Shown piece by piece: positions 1 through 9,001 of a stretch of DNA of 64,000 nucleotides. Origin of the DNA: Pseudoalteromonas luteoviolacea (GTDB lineage: Bacteria; Pseudomonadota; Gammaproteobacteria; Enterobacterales; Alteromonadaceae); NCBI RefSeq assembly GCF_001696455.1, contig NZ_MAUJ01000007.1, forward strand, positions 186,001 to 250,000, given 5' to 3'. A program made the translations under genes and the position numbers. Each line of letters opens with the position of its first letter. Position 1 is the first letter of the stretch. The notes beneath the pieces were generated by a model that searched no databases, was not told where the DNA came from, and worked only from the letters and a program-made list of their open reading frames with translations.

Positions 1-387
1 CTTTTTGGCACGGCGAGGTTTCCAATTTCTGTGCCCTTGATTTGTCGCATACTCCCTATGTCTTAACTTATTAGCAAGCACATGAGACAGAACATACTCC
101 GCCATATCAGCACTTAACTGCTCATCTACAATCCTAGCCACAGAAACATCGGGCTTTAACTTATCGAGCGCGATACCGTCAACGCCAGCCCCATAAGATT
201 GAACCACTTTAAGATTAGGCAATTGCGCCCATAGCTCATCGGGCGCATTCCATGCCAATACAAATTGTACGCGATTTAGATCTTCACAGTGGGGCCACAG
301 CTCAATTTTAACGTCGGGTAATGCCTCATTCAGCTTTGCCATTAACTTGTCGTTGTTTCTCCCAGTCACACACACTAGCACTGACAT
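1..387 (-). CDS. D-2-hydroxyacid dehydrogenase, GhrA-like (partial, 3' end outside window)
   Basis: Only the first 129 codons are present; the frame is open to base 1. The product resembles the NAD(P)H-dependent 2-hydroxyacid dehydrogenases of the glyoxylate/hydroxypyruvate reductase A group, which reduce small 2-keto acids in the cytoplasm. Visible features are an N-terminal flavodoxin-like half (start MSVLVCVTGRNN), the segment LKVVQSYGAGVDG typical of the substrate-binding loop, and the helix ADMAEYVLSHVLA preceding the cofactor domain. The cofactor-binding GxGxxG and the catalytic Arg/Glu/His lie beyond the edge and cannot be checked. The start is supported by GGAG about 9 nt upstream. 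It diverges from the acyltransferase gene across 167 bp. The family is fairly secure; the exact substrate is not. Confidence 0.75.
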   Translation of the reverse strand, partial: MSVLVCVTGRNNDKLMAKLNEALPDVKIELWPHCEDLNRVQFVLAWNAPDELWAQLPNLKVVQSYGAGVDGIALDKLKPDVSVARIVDEQLSADMAEYVLSHVLANKLRHREYATNQGHRNWKPRRAKK

Positions 388-554
388 AGATTTAATCTCC
401 TCAACTCTTATTTTTAAGGTCATTATAACGCTGCTTGTGTTTTCGAAGATACCTAGAGTCGTTAAAACACATCACCATAAAACTGACATAAGTATGCAAC
501 ATCAATGTCATAGTTGATTCTTAATCTCTATAAAAAACGTCGTAGAGAAAAATT

Positions 555-2279
555 ATGATCAGTGTCGATAAAGTGATCGAAGCCAACCTACCTCAGTTAG
601 AAAACTCACCAAAAGTGAAAGGACTTGTTAAAAAGGGACTTGGATACCTTTTACACGAACAGGAGTTTGTTGCCTTCGCCGATACTTATCCACATTTAGA
701 AGGACTTGAATTTGTTGAGCAAGTACTGGAGGAGCTCGATTTTGATGCGCGATTTAAACCTAAACAAATCGAGCATATTCCCAGTGAAGGCAGTGTTGTC
801 ATTGTCGCCAACCATCCGATTGGTTCTTTAGACGCATTAGCGCTGATAAAGGTGCTGGCTAAAGCGCGACCAGACTTAAAGGTCGTGGCAAATAGGATGT
901 TAATGTCTATCACGCCCATGCATTCATTATTGCTGCCTGTTGATAATTTATCTAACGCCAGCAGAAAACAAGAACTGGCAAATATTCAAAAACACCTCAA
1001 AGCAGAAGGGGCATTGCTTATTTTCCCTGCTGGAGAAGTCTCTCGGCTCAGCCCTACTGGCATCAAGGATTGTAAATGGAACAGTGGTTTTTTGCGTATG
1101 GCTAAAAAGGCAAATTGCCCTATCCTGCCCATTTTCATTAAAGCTAAAAACAGCCCACTGTTTTATGGCACATCCATGATCTATAAACCCTTAGCCAGTT
1201 TACTATTAGTCAAAGAAATGTTTAAGCAAAGACAAAAGTCTCTTGAGTTTGAAATCGGTGCTAGCATTCCACCCACATCATACCGACTAGATAACCTAAA
1301 AGACAAAGAAGTCGTTGCACTGATACGCAAACAGTTGTATCGCCTCAATAGCAAAAAGTCACTGCCACTCAAAACGCAAACCCCTATTGCAATGCCTGAG
1401 TGTAAAAAAGAGCTTAAAAAAGCCATAGAACAATGTGAACGACTGGGTGAAACTTCCGATGGCATGCAAATCTACCTTTACCAATATCAGGGGAGCTCAG
1501 CCATATTTAGAGAGCTTGGCAGATTAAGAGAGATTGCTTTTCGCGCTGTTGGCGAAGGCAGTGGAAAGCGCCGAGATACTGATAAATACGACATGTACTA
1601 TCAACAACTGGTCCTGTGGGATGCCAAACAACTGGAACTCGTTGGCGCTTACCGTTTGGCCAGTGCACGACAAGTTGTCAAAGAGCATGGCGTCAAAGGC
1701 CTGTACACAAGTAGTTTATTCTCTTATAAAGATGACATGCAAACCTATTTTGACCAAGGATTAGAGCTTGGAAGAAGCTTTGTGCAGCCAAAGTATTGGG
1801 GAAGAAAAAGCCTTGACTATCTTTGGTATGGTATCGGTGCTTTCATTAAGAGATACCCTGAACATCGCTACTTATTTGGCCCCGTAAGTCTGTCAAATTC
1901 CTTGCCTGATAAAGCTAAAGCGATGCTGGTATATCATTATCAACATTATTTTTCGCAACTACCAGAACTTGCCATGCCAAACAATGAGTTCAAATTGAGC
2001 CAGTCTCAACTCAGCACTTGTCAAAGTTTGTTTAGTGGCGATGACATAAAAGAAGACTTTGCTGAACTCAAACATATTCTCGCCAATATGGGCGCTCAGG
2101 TGCCGACATTATTTAAGCAATATACCGAGCTGTGTGAGGAGAGTGGTGCCAATTTCTTAAGCTTTAGTATTGACCCAGACTTTAACAATTGTATCGATGG
2201 GCTCGTTTTGGTGGACTTAACAAAGCTCAAAGCGAACAAAGCGAAACGCTATCTTGGTGACAATATTTATCAGGATTAA
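555..2279 (+). CDS. olsF: OlsF-like bifunctional acyltransferase (PlsC domain plus GNAT/hemolysin-like domain)
   Basis: The 574-residue protein has two acyltransferase halves. Residues about 70-270 form a PlsC-type domain with the HX4D motif in NHPIGSLD and the FPAGE motif typical of glycerolipid acyltransferases. Residues about 290-570 resemble the hemolysin/OlsB-like N-acyltransferase (GNAT-related) family, with LRxxAFRAVGEGSG, DxxYxQLVLWD and LELGRSFVQPKYWG segments. This order and length match OlsF, known in Serratia and Flavobacterium to make ornithine lipids: the C-terminal domain N-acylates ornithine and the N-terminal domain adds the second acyl chain. The gene stands alone. A single-function lysophospholipid acyltransferase fused to a hemolysin-like domain remains an alternative. 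Confidence 0.65.
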   Translation: MISVDKVIEANLPQLENSPKVKGLVKKGLGYLLHEQEFVAFADTYPHLEGLEFVEQVLEELDFDARFKPKQIEHIPSEGSVVIVANHPIGSLDALALIKVLAKARPDLKVVANRMLMSITPMHSLLLPVDNLSNASRKQELANIQKHLKAEGALLIFPAGEVSRLSPTGIKDCKWNSGFLRMAKKANCPILPIFIKAKNSPLFYGTSMIYKPLASLLLVKEMFKQRQKSLEFEIGASIPPTSYRLDNLKDKEVVALIRKQLYRLNSKKSLPLKTQTPIAMPECKKELKKAIEQCERLGETSDGMQIYLYQYQGSSAIFRELGRLREIAFRAVGEGSGKRRDTDKYDMYYQQLVLWDAKQLELVGAYRLASARQVVKEHGVKGLYTSSLFSYKDDMQTYFDQGLELGRSFVQPKYWGRKSLDYLWYGIGAFIKRYPEHRYLFGPVSLSNSLPDKAKAMLVYHYQHYFSQLPELAMPNNEFKLSQSQLSTCQSLFSGDDIKEDFAELKHILANMGAQVPTLFKQYTELCEESGANFLSFSIDPDFNNCIDGLVLVDLTKLKANKAKRYLGDNIYQD

Positions 2280-2296
2280 TAGTTTCAGGATCAAAG

Positions 2297-2335
2297 CAGC
2301 GTTTATTGCCAGCAATCTATTAAATAGACGCTGGC
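2297..2335 (+). other. Two overlapping, mutually exclusive hairpins in the olsF-thioredoxin gap
   Basis: CAGCGT..TATT (2297-2307) can pair with AATA..ACGCTG (2323-2333), while GCCAGC (2308-2313) can pair with GCTGGC (2330-2335). The right arms overlap, so only one can form. There is no U-run. It may be a weak terminator of the upstream gene or a structured leader of the downstream one. Confidence 0.35.
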
Positions 2336-2452
2336 AACATAATCTTACGATAAATGTTGCTTGATTCGGTATAAACACCTTGCAAGCATTTTGCAATTTT
2401 TTATACTGGCGCTCGGTCTTCATTAACGAATAAGGCATAATAAGCGCCAACA

Positions 2453-2938
2453 ATGATTAAATATCTAATAAACGTCATCATCTTTGTCGTCGTTCTGTCA
2501 GCAGCTTTCGCCTACCAAGAATTAGGTATGCTCGAAGACAATGGCAGGCAATCAGCCCCTTATTTTTCACTTCCGATGATGAGTGACGAATCACAGCGCT
2601 ACAACATCAGCCAACTGCAAGGTGAGCGATCGGTGGTTTATTTCTTTGCCCCTTGGTGCAATATTTGTCGCTATAGCATGCCAAATATCGACAAACTGCA
2701 CCGGCTGGGTAAAGTCAATGCCGTAGCCATCGCATTAGATTTCCAAAGTACGGAAGAGATTGAGGCATTTAGCAAGGACTTAAACCTCAGTATGCCAATC
2801 CTACTTGGCAATAGAAAAACGGCCTCTGATTATAAAGTCAAAGCTTACCCTACATACTATGTTATGGATCCAGAGCTAAAGATAATCGAACGCTCCATTG
2901 GATACTCCAGCGAGCTTGGTATTCGATTACGCTTGTAA
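2453..2938 (+). CDS. Membrane-anchored thioredoxin/TlpA-family protein
   Basis: This 161-residue protein starts with a hydrophobic segment (residues about 5-22, IKYLINVIIFVVVLSAAFA) that acts as a signal anchor, followed by a periplasmic thioredoxin fold. The redox motif is WCNIC in FFAPWCNICRYSMP (about residues 68-73), and the cis-proline loop is seen in KAYPTYYVMD. Members of the TlpA/ResA group reduce or isomerise disulfides of envelope proteins. The start is the first ATG of the frame; the ribosome-binding site is weak. A TonB-dependent receptor follows 112 bp downstream on the same strand. Disulfide exchange is a family inference; the partner is unknown. Confidence 0.75.
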   Translation: MIKYLINVIIFVVVLSAAFAYQELGMLEDNGRQSAPYFSLPMMSDESQRYNISQLQGERSVVYFFAPWCNICRYSMPNIDKLHRLGKVNAVAIALDFQSTEEIEAFSKDLNLSMPILLGNRKTASDYKVKAYPTYYVMDPELKIIERSIGYSSELGIRLRL

Positions 2939-3050
2939 AAAAGTGTATAACCTCCAAACACTTTATTACCTAAAGCCCAAATAAATAAACGCTTTTTTTG
3001 CTTACACTGTCCCGCGAAATCAACCAATTCAACTCCAAAGGGACTCGACA

Positions 3051-5123
3051 ATGTTTGCACCCACCGCTCTAAAACGCTTTGCCTTATCGCCATTGATGCT
3101 GTGCATGGCTATGTCAGCCACAGCACAATCTCAACAAAAAGACATGGAGCACATCGAAGTTATTTATAAACGCAGCTCAATTACGTCTGAAATAACTGAA
3201 GATACCGAAAAGCTGATTGAAATGCCTGGTGCTATGGGCGATCCATTACGAGCAGTGTATGCTTTACCCGGCGTTGTTGCAGCCGGTGGTTCCATGAGTG
3301 AACCTGCCGTACGAGGTTCATCGCCAAGCGATAATATGTTCGAAGTAGATTTTATGCCCGCAGGCTACATATTCCACGACTTTGGTAGCTCCATATTCAA
3401 CCGCCACATAATCCAAGACTTTCAATTATACTCAGCGGGCTATGGCGCAGGTTATAGCAATGCAACTGGTGCCGTCTTTGATGTCACTTTGCGCAATCCG
3501 AAATACCAATCAATCACAACAACCTTAGACTTCACCATGTTTAATGCTGGTTTTTTTGTTGAGGGCCAAGCAACAGAGAATACTGCTTTTTATGTATCAG
3601 GGCGAAAAAGCACCCTGCCGCTATTTTTTAGTGAGGGAGAAGAACTAGAAGATGATGATGGTAACCCGAACGGTATCATCGTCAATGACGCACCCGATGA
3701 CCATGATTATCAAGGCAAGTTTCTTTGGGATATTAACAGTAATAATACGCTGACCTTCAATTTTACTGGCGCAGAGGACTCAGCGGCGGCAGGGTTTAAC
3801 GAGCGTTCTGAATTAGCTCAAAAAACGCCTGAATTCCAAGGGGACGCTAGGTTTATTCGAGAGTTTAATAGCCAAAATATCCTCTGGGATCACTACAATA
3901 AAAAGTTTCATTTACGTGTGGGCGTGGGTGCACTCGACCACTCAGGCCGACTAGAATACGGTAAGCTCGCAACCAAAACATCGGGCTTTTTTGAACAAGA
4001 AAGTGAAAAACAATATACCTATAAAGCAAGACTAAACTACACACTCAATAATGAAAATAGATTCATCTTTGACGCCGCATATTTTGATAACGAAACGTCG
4101 TATGAATACGACACGTTTCAATATCTTTGTACCGAGTTAGACCCAGATTGCGACTTGAAAAAGGGAGAGCGTATATCCGGAAAACGCAGTATTGATGTTG
4201 ATTCTGGGTTTGTTGGTATAACGCATGTCTGGCAGCCTAACGAGTTGTGGCAAACTGAAGTAGGCGTACAAAGTCAGCACAACCGCTATACCGACGAAAC
4301 CTTTACTTCTCCTAGAGCTGCTGTGAATTACTATGTGACACCTAATAGCGTTATCTCTGCGAAAATTGGCCGCTACAATCGCATGCAAGATGTGGAGCAT
4401 ATCCTACCCGAAATTGGCAACCCGAAACTAAAATCTCAAGTTGCCACACACAGCACGTTAGGCTTTAGGCAAGAGCTTGAAAATGAGTGGTCATGGTCGA
4501 TAGAAGGCTACTATAAGACCATGGAAGATTTACCACTTGCCATTGATGATGGTCCAGATGCGCACCTGCTGTACAACAACCAAGTAGAAGGCAGAGCATA
4601 CGGGGTGGATATTTTAATCAACAAGAACAAAACGGATAACTGGTATGGTTGGGTCGCACTCAGTTATGCAAAAAGTGAGCGCACGGATTTAAGCCGCAAC
4701 ATCACGCGTGATTACTACGCTGATACGCCTTTGGTTTTCAACGCCGTATTCCACTATGAAATCAATGAGCTTTGGCAAGGTGGGTTTAACTTCACGGCCC
4801 GCAGTGGTCAGGCTTATACACCCATTGTCGGCGTAAGAGAAAACCCAGATCATGAAGACCGTTTCTTACCTGTCTACGGAGACCCATTTTCAGAGCGCTT
4901 CAAAACCTATCACCGTCTAGATGTACGTTTTGAGCGAAAAACACAATTATTTGGACTAGACGGTAAGTTAATTTTTGAATTAATGAACGCTTATGGCCAA
5001 GACAACGTAGCATACATAGATTTAGATTATGACAAAGTGAAATCTGTGAACGACTTATATATCAAAGAAGAAAATGATGATTTTGAAATGAGGCCCTCTA
5101 TTGGCTTTAGTGTCACTTTCTAG
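3051..5123 (+). CDS. TonB-dependent outer-membrane receptor
   Basis: The 690-residue protein begins with a Sec signal peptide (cleavage probably after SATAQ, about residue 26). A plug domain follows (residues about 50-150, with the ALPGVVAAGG..EPAVRGSSPSDN region typical of the plug), then a 22-strand barrel ending in FSVTF, the usual aromatic terminus of outer-membrane barrels. There is no N-terminal carboxypeptidase-like repeat. Such receptors import siderophores, vitamins, glycans or peptides using TonB energy; the substrate cannot be read here. AAAGGGA precedes the ATG. The neighbouring thioredoxin could serve the receptor, but this is speculation. It is not closely related to the three receptors at 11.7-21.5 kb, which carry different signal and plug sequences. 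Confidence 0.85.
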   Translation: MFAPTALKRFALSPLMLCMAMSATAQSQQKDMEHIEVIYKRSSITSEITEDTEKLIEMPGAMGDPLRAVYALPGVVAAGGSMSEPAVRGSSPSDNMFEVDFMPAGYIFHDFGSSIFNRHIIQDFQLYSAGYGAGYSNATGAVFDVTLRNPKYQSITTTLDFTMFNAGFFVEGQATENTAFYVSGRKSTLPLFFSEGEELEDDDGNPNGIIVNDAPDDHDYQGKFLWDINSNNTLTFNFTGAEDSAAAGFNERSELAQKTPEFQGDARFIREFNSQNILWDHYNKKFHLRVGVGALDHSGRLEYGKLATKTSGFFEQESEKQYTYKARLNYTLNNENRFIFDAAYFDNETSYEYDTFQYLCTELDPDCDLKKGERISGKRSIDVDSGFVGITHVWQPNELWQTEVGVQSQHNRYTDETFTSPRAAVNYYVTPNSVISAKIGRYNRMQDVEHILPEIGNPKLKSQVATHSTLGFRQELENEWSWSIEGYYKTMEDLPLAIDDGPDAHLLYNNQVEGRAYGVDILINKNKTDNWYGWVALSYAKSERTDLSRNITRDYYADTPLVFNAVFHYEINELWQGGFNFTARSGQAYTPIVGVRENPDHEDRFLPVYGDPFSERFKTYHRLDVRFERKTQLFGLDGKLIFELMNAYGQDNVAYIDLDYDKVKSVNDLYIKEENDDFEMRPSIGFSVTF

Positions 5124-5150
5124 TCATAAGATTGAGTCGCGGATCTAATC

Positions 5151-5177
5151 GAGAGGTGACATACACCGTCACCTCTC
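5151..5177 (+). terminator. Perfect 10-bp hairpin after the receptor gene
   Basis: GAGAGGTGAC pairs with GTCACCTCTC around a 7-nt loop. The following AATTCT is only weakly U-rich, so termination is probable but not certain. Confidence 0.5.
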
Positions 5178-5295
5178 AATTCTCTGACAAACAACCTACT
5201 CTCCTAAATAAGGCATGGCGAGCAAGCAATTGCCACTTGCGTTTTTCGCCAACGCCTTGCATGATCTGCGCGTTTAAGACCCTTGGAGTATTTTC

Positions 5296-5574
5296 ATGCC
5301 AAAAGCTTGCGCCTATCACATCTTAGTTAAAACCGAAAAAGAATGCTTAGCGATTAAAGCTAAGTTAGATAAAGGGGGTGATTTTAATAAACTTGCAAAA
5401 CAGCACTCGACTTGTCCTTCGAAAAAACGAGGGGGCGACTTAGGTGAGTTTAACAAAGGCGACATGGTTAAAGCCTTTGACGATGTCGTATTTAAAAAAC
5501 CACTTTACGCAGTACATGGTCCTGTTAAAACAAAATTTGGCTTTCATTTAATTAAGACAGTCTATCGTTCATAA
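5296..5574 (+). CDS. ppiC: Parvulin-type peptidyl-prolyl cis-trans isomerase
   Basis: A single-domain parvulin of 92 residues, matching the length of the small cytoplasmic PpiC enzymes. It shows the family landmarks HILVKTE at the N-terminus, FNKLAKQHSTCPS, GGDLGEFNKGDMVKAFD in the middle, and the C-terminal TKFGFHLIK with the conserved active-site histidine. There is no signal peptide, so it acts in the cytoplasm on proline bonds of newly made proteins. GGAG lies 9-12 nt before the ATG. It is monocistronic, with 120 bp before grxA. Confidence 0.92.
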   Translation: MPKACAYHILVKTEKECLAIKAKLDKGGDFNKLAKQHSTCPSKKRGGDLGEFNKGDMVKAFDDVVFKKPLYAVHGPVKTKFGFHLIKTVYRS

Positions 5575-5696
5575 CTTTAGAAAACCATGGCCTCCAATCT
5601 AAAAAACAGATTGCCCTAATAGGTTTTAATCAATTTTCATTAATCTTCATTGCACTATACTTATCGTCATTGCAAATACTAAAAGAGAGTTGAATT

Positions 5697-5960
5697 ATGT
5701 TTACTGTTATTTTTGGTCGTGAAGGCTGCCCTTATTGTGTACGTGCGAAAGATCTTGCCACTCGCTTGAAAGAATCGAGAGACGACTTTAACTTTCGCTA
5801 TGTCGATATTAATAAAGAAGGTGTGAGTAAAGCGGACTTAGAAAAGTCTGCGGGTAAGCCTTGCAACACGGTTCCACAAATCTTTGTCGACCAAGATCAT
5901 ATTGGTGGTTTTGACGATTTTGAGGCTTATGCCAAAGAAAATTTGGGCTTATATCAGTAG
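5697..5960 (+). CDS. grxA: Glutaredoxin 1
   Basis: The 87-residue protein is a class I dithiol glutaredoxin with the CPYC active site at residues about 11-14 (GREGCPYCVRAKDLA). The TVPQIF cis-proline motif and GGFDDF glutathione-binding loop are present. Length and sequence agree with GrxA, which donates electrons from glutathione to ribonucleotide reductase and other disulfide enzymes in the cytoplasm. GAGAG precedes the ATG. No neighbour suggests an operon. In enteric bacteria grxA is under OxyR control; no OxyR site was identified here. Confidence 0.92.
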   Translation: MFTVIFGREGCPYCVRAKDLATRLKESRDDFNFRYVDINKEGVSKADLEKSAGKPCNTVPQIFVDQDHIGGFDDFEAYAKENLGLYQ

Positions 5961-6088
5961 GCCCAAAAAAACTTTTGTTTATTTTTTGGTCTATATCAAG
6001 CACCTACAAATTTAATGCCAATTTATACAAGCATTTATTTTTTCTTTACTGTACAATGCCGCCTCTTTTAAATTGTTGAGGCGCATTA

Positions 6089-7984
6089 ATGTCAGAACCA
6101 GTAACGTTTGAATCTTTAGACCTTTCTCCTGCAATCCTTAAAGCAGTCGAAGAGCTAGGATATCAATCACCTTCTGAGATCCAGGCTCAATGTATACCGT
6201 TATTGCTAGAAAGAAAGGACGTACTGGGACTAGCGCAAACGGGTACGGGCAAGACGGCAGCTTTCGCTCTGCCGCTATTAAACAATGTTGACGCATCCGT
6301 TAAGCAACCACAAATTTTAGTACTGACTCCGACTCGTGAACTTGCATTGCAAGTTGCAGAGGCGTTCGAGCAGTATGCTAAGTACACCAGAGGCGTAGAA
6401 GTACTTGCGCTATATGGTGGACAAAGCTATGGCGTGCAGCTAAGTGCACTTCGCCGTGGCGCACAGATCATCGTGGCAACTCCGGGGCGTTTAATCGACC
6501 ATATTAACCGTAAGACCATTGATCTTTCTAATCTAAATGCATTAGTACTAGACGAAGCAGATGAAATGCTACGCATGGGCTTTATCGATGATGTTGAAAG
6601 CATCATGGAAAAAACACCAGAAGAAAAGCAAACATGTCTTTTCTCTGCAACTATGCCTAAGCAGATCCAATCTATCTGTTCTAAGTACCTAGATAATGCA
6701 GAACAAGTAAAAATCACACCTCGTAACTCAACTGTAGATACAATTGAGCAAGTATACTGGCGTGCAACTACACATAAAAACAAAGCTATCGTTCGTTTCC
6801 TAGAAGCGGAAGATTACGATGCTTCTATCGTGTTTGTCCGTACTCGTAACGATACTGTTCAGCTTGCTGAGCTACTAGAGCGTGAAGGTTTCTCTGCTGC
6901 ACCACTTAATGGTGACATGAACCAACAAGCACGTGAGCGCACAGTTGAAAGACTGAAAAGTGGTTTACTAGATATCGTTATCGCAACAGACGTTGCAGCA
7001 CGTGGTCTAGATGTTGACCGTCTAAGCCTTGTTATCAACTACGATATTCCACAAGACAGTGAAGCTTACGTTCACCGTATCGGCCGTACAGGTCGTGCTG
7101 GTCGTAAAGGTAAAGCTATCTTGTTCGTAAAAGGTAACGAGCGTTACTTACTACGTAACATCATGCGTCATACTCGCTCAGACATCGAGCAAGTAGAGCT
7201 TCCAAGTGCAAAAATCGTTGAACAAAAGCGTATTGAAGCACTTCAGAACAAGCTAAGCATGTCACTTGATCACAAAGACATTGAGTTCTTCAGTGAAGTT
7301 GCTCAAGGTTTAGGTGAAAAGCTTGAACTTAGCCAAGAGCAACTGGCAGCTGCACTACTTTGCCTAGCTCAACAGCAATCTCCGCTTAAAGTTGAAGAGA
7401 TCAAAGTACAGCAACGCGAGCGTCGTGACCGCGATGGTAACCGTGGTGATCGCCGTGATGACAGACGTGGTGACCGTGGCGACAGAAAAGGCCGCCGCAA
7501 TAGCTCTGCACCTATGGATACGTACCGTATTGAAGTGGGTCGTGAGCATGGTGTTCAAGTTAAGAACATTGTTGGTGCCATTGCGAATGAAGCTGATATC
7601 TCAAGCAAGTTTATCGGTGAAATCCGTTTGTTTGATGAGCACAGTACTGTTCAGCTTCCTCAGGATATGCCAGCTGAGACGTTAACTCACTTCCAAGGTG
7701 TGCACATTTGTCAACGTCCAATGAAGATGACGAAGAGCACACACCCTGCTGACCAAGCACGTGGTAATGGTGGCAATCGCCGTGAAGGTGGTAGACGTTT
7801 TGAAGAGCGTGGCGAGCGTCGTGATGGTGGCCGTCGCTTTGAAGAGCGTGGTGAACGTCGTGATGGCGGTAAGCGTAGCTTCCGTGATCCTCGTAGTGAT
7901 AAGCGTCGTGACGGTAACAGAGATGGTAACCGTGACAATCGCCGTAAAAATAGCAACGAGCGTAACGAAATCAACTTCTCATAA
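6089..7984 (+). CDS. deaD: DEAD-box RNA helicase DeaD/CsdA
   Basis: The 631-residue protein contains a complete DEAD-box core: Q-motif, Walker A AQTGTGKT, DEAD at about residues 155-158, SAT in LFSATMPK, and HRIGRTGRAGR. A DbpA-type RNA-recognition domain follows (about residues 475-555), then a basic Arg/Gly-rich tail. CsdA/DeaD remodels structured RNA in ribosome assembly and mRNA decay, especially in the cold. The second half shows strong codon bias (CGT, GGT), as expected for a highly expressed gene. GAGGCG precedes the start. The tail contains a 39-bp tandem duplication. A strong terminator follows. Confidence 0.95.
   Translation: MSEPVTFESLDLSPAILKAVEELGYQSPSEIQAQCIPLLLERKDVLGLAQTGTGKTAAFALPLLNNVDASVKQPQILVLTPTRELALQVAEAFEQYAKYTRGVEVLALYGGQSYGVQLSALRRGAQIIVATPGRLIDHINRKTIDLSNLNALVLDEADEMLRMGFIDDVESIMEKTPEEKQTCLFSATMPKQIQSICSKYLDNAEQVKITPRNSTVDTIEQVYWRATTHKNKAIVRFLEAEDYDASIVFVRTRNDTVQLAELLEREGFSAAPLNGDMNQQARERTVERLKSGLLDIVIATDVAARGLDVDRLSLVINYDIPQDSEAYVHRIGRTGRAGRKGKAILFVKGNERYLLRNIMRHTRSDIEQVELPSAKIVEQKRIEALQNKLSMSLDHKDIEFFSEVAQGLGEKLELSQEQLAAALLCLAQQQSPLKVEEIKVQQRERRDRDGNRGDRRDDRRGDRGDRKGRRNSSAPMDTYRIEVGREHGVQVKNIVGAIANEADISSKFIGEIRLFDEHSTVQLPQDMPAETLTHFQGVHICQRPMKMTKSTHPADQARGNGGNRREGGRRFEERGERRDGGRRFEERGERRDGGKRSFRDPRSDKRRDGNRDGNRDNRRKNSNERNEINFS
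7793..7870 (+). repeat. 39-bp in-frame tandem repeat in the deaD tail
   Basis: Two adjacent copies of a 39-bp unit encode RRFEERGERRDGG twice with only synonymous or minor base differences. This extends the RGG-like RNA-binding tail, and copy number may vary between strains. Confidence 0.8.
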
Positions 7985-8000
7985 GTTGATTGATGATTAA

Positions 8001-8029
8001 AAAAAGCCGCTTTTTTAGCGGCTTTTTTG
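8001..8029 (+). terminator. Rho-independent terminator of deaD
   Basis: AAAAAGCCGC and GCGGCTTTTTT form a stem around an A/T loop with a T-run on the plus strand and an A-run before it. It can act in both directions, serving deaD and the convergent mtfA. Confidence 0.9.
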
Positions 8030-8061
8030 TTTCCAGAATACGATATAACAATTTATTGCTA

Positions 8062-8898
8062 TCAGGCGGGTCTCCCCAGCCAGTCCCTCGGGTCAAAACG
8101 AAAATAACTGACTAACAGGTTAAATAATTCTGGGTTTTCTTGTTTTAGCTCATTGGGCTTTTCAATAAAGGTTTCTGTCAGCACCGCAAAATACTCGGCT
8201 TCGTTGGTTGCGCCATACTCATGTATCACGTGAGGCATATGGTACGCTAACTGCATTTTAAGCTGGCTGTATGCACGACCCAACACGTCGCCCCACCGTT
8301 TATAACTAATTTCTTTTGGCAATTCAGGTGTGCCATTGGTATTCCCTGCTTGCTGGTCGAGTTGGTGTGCAAATTCGTGAAATACCAAGTTATGACCGTC
8401 GCCGGGCAAACGATTACCTTCGAGCACGTCATGCCAACTCAAAACGAGCGTTCCCCCGGGCCAAGACTCCCCTTGCCTCACTGCCGTGTGATAACTTACC
8501 AAACCTGCACTGTCTTTATTCGTCTGCGGGGCATAGTATTGACTCGGGTAAAGCAGTATCTCTTTTACATTAGGGTACAGTGGCCATGCTTGGTTAATCA
8601 CTAATAAACACGCATCCGCTGCTATAATCAAAGCCATAGGCCGCGTCACTTTCAACCCATCTCTTCCGATGACACGTTTTTCGCCCAAAAACCAGACAAT
8701 ATGCTTTTCTAGCTTTTCTCTATCATGATCCGTCATATTGCGATAAATAGGCATATACTTTAGAAGTACTTTTTTATCAGCGCGTGAAAGCGATTGCTGC
8801 TGGTATTTTCTTTGCCAAAAGTATCTTTTTATGTCGTCAAGGCGCCAATACACCGCCACAAACACCACTAAAAAGATAAGTAACATTATATTAATCAT
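8062..8898 (-). CDS. mtfA: MtfA-family zinc metallopeptidase
   Basis: A 278-residue protein of the MtfA (YeeI) family. The zinc-binding HEFAH is seen in LVFHEFAHQLDQQAG, with a downstream conserved glutamate in TNEAEYFAVLTETF. The N-terminus is a single hydrophobic segment (residues about 2-18), suggesting membrane attachment, whereas E. coli MtfA is soluble. In E. coli MtfA binds the repressor Mlc (DgsA) and so relieves repression of glucose transport genes; it also has aminopeptidase activity. The start ATG has a modest GAG ribosome-binding site. It converges with deaD and diverges from the helicase gene at 9002. Confidence 0.88.
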   Translation of the reverse strand: MINIMLLIFLVVFVAVYWRLDDIKRYFWQRKYQQQSLSRADKKVLLKYMPIYRNMTDHDREKLEKHIVWFLGEKRVIGRDGLKVTRPMALIIAADACLLVINQAWPLYPNVKEILLYPSQYYAPQTNKDSAGLVSYHTAVRQGESWPGGTLVLSWHDVLEGNRLPGDGHNLVFHEFAHQLDQQAGNTNGTPELPKEISYKRWGDVLGRAYSQLKMQLAYHMPHVIHEYGATNEAEYFAVLTETFIEKPNELKQENPELFNLLVSYFRFDPRDWLGRPA

Positions 8899-9001
8899 AC
8901 TTGCTCATATACTGTGCTTTTTAATTTAAGTGTGTGCATATCTGCGCCTTTTCAACAATTTTTTGGTAAAATCCCGAAAAAAGTACCTAGAAATAAAAAT
9001 C

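Noticed and set aside
5132..5326. 64-codon frame between the receptor and ppiC
   Set aside because: It spans a terminator hairpin and the ppiC start, with no domain or ribosome-binding site.
7392..8000. Several overlapping open frames in the deaD tail
   Set aside because: They arise from biased CGT/GGT codons and give low-complexity Val- or Arg/Ser-rich products.
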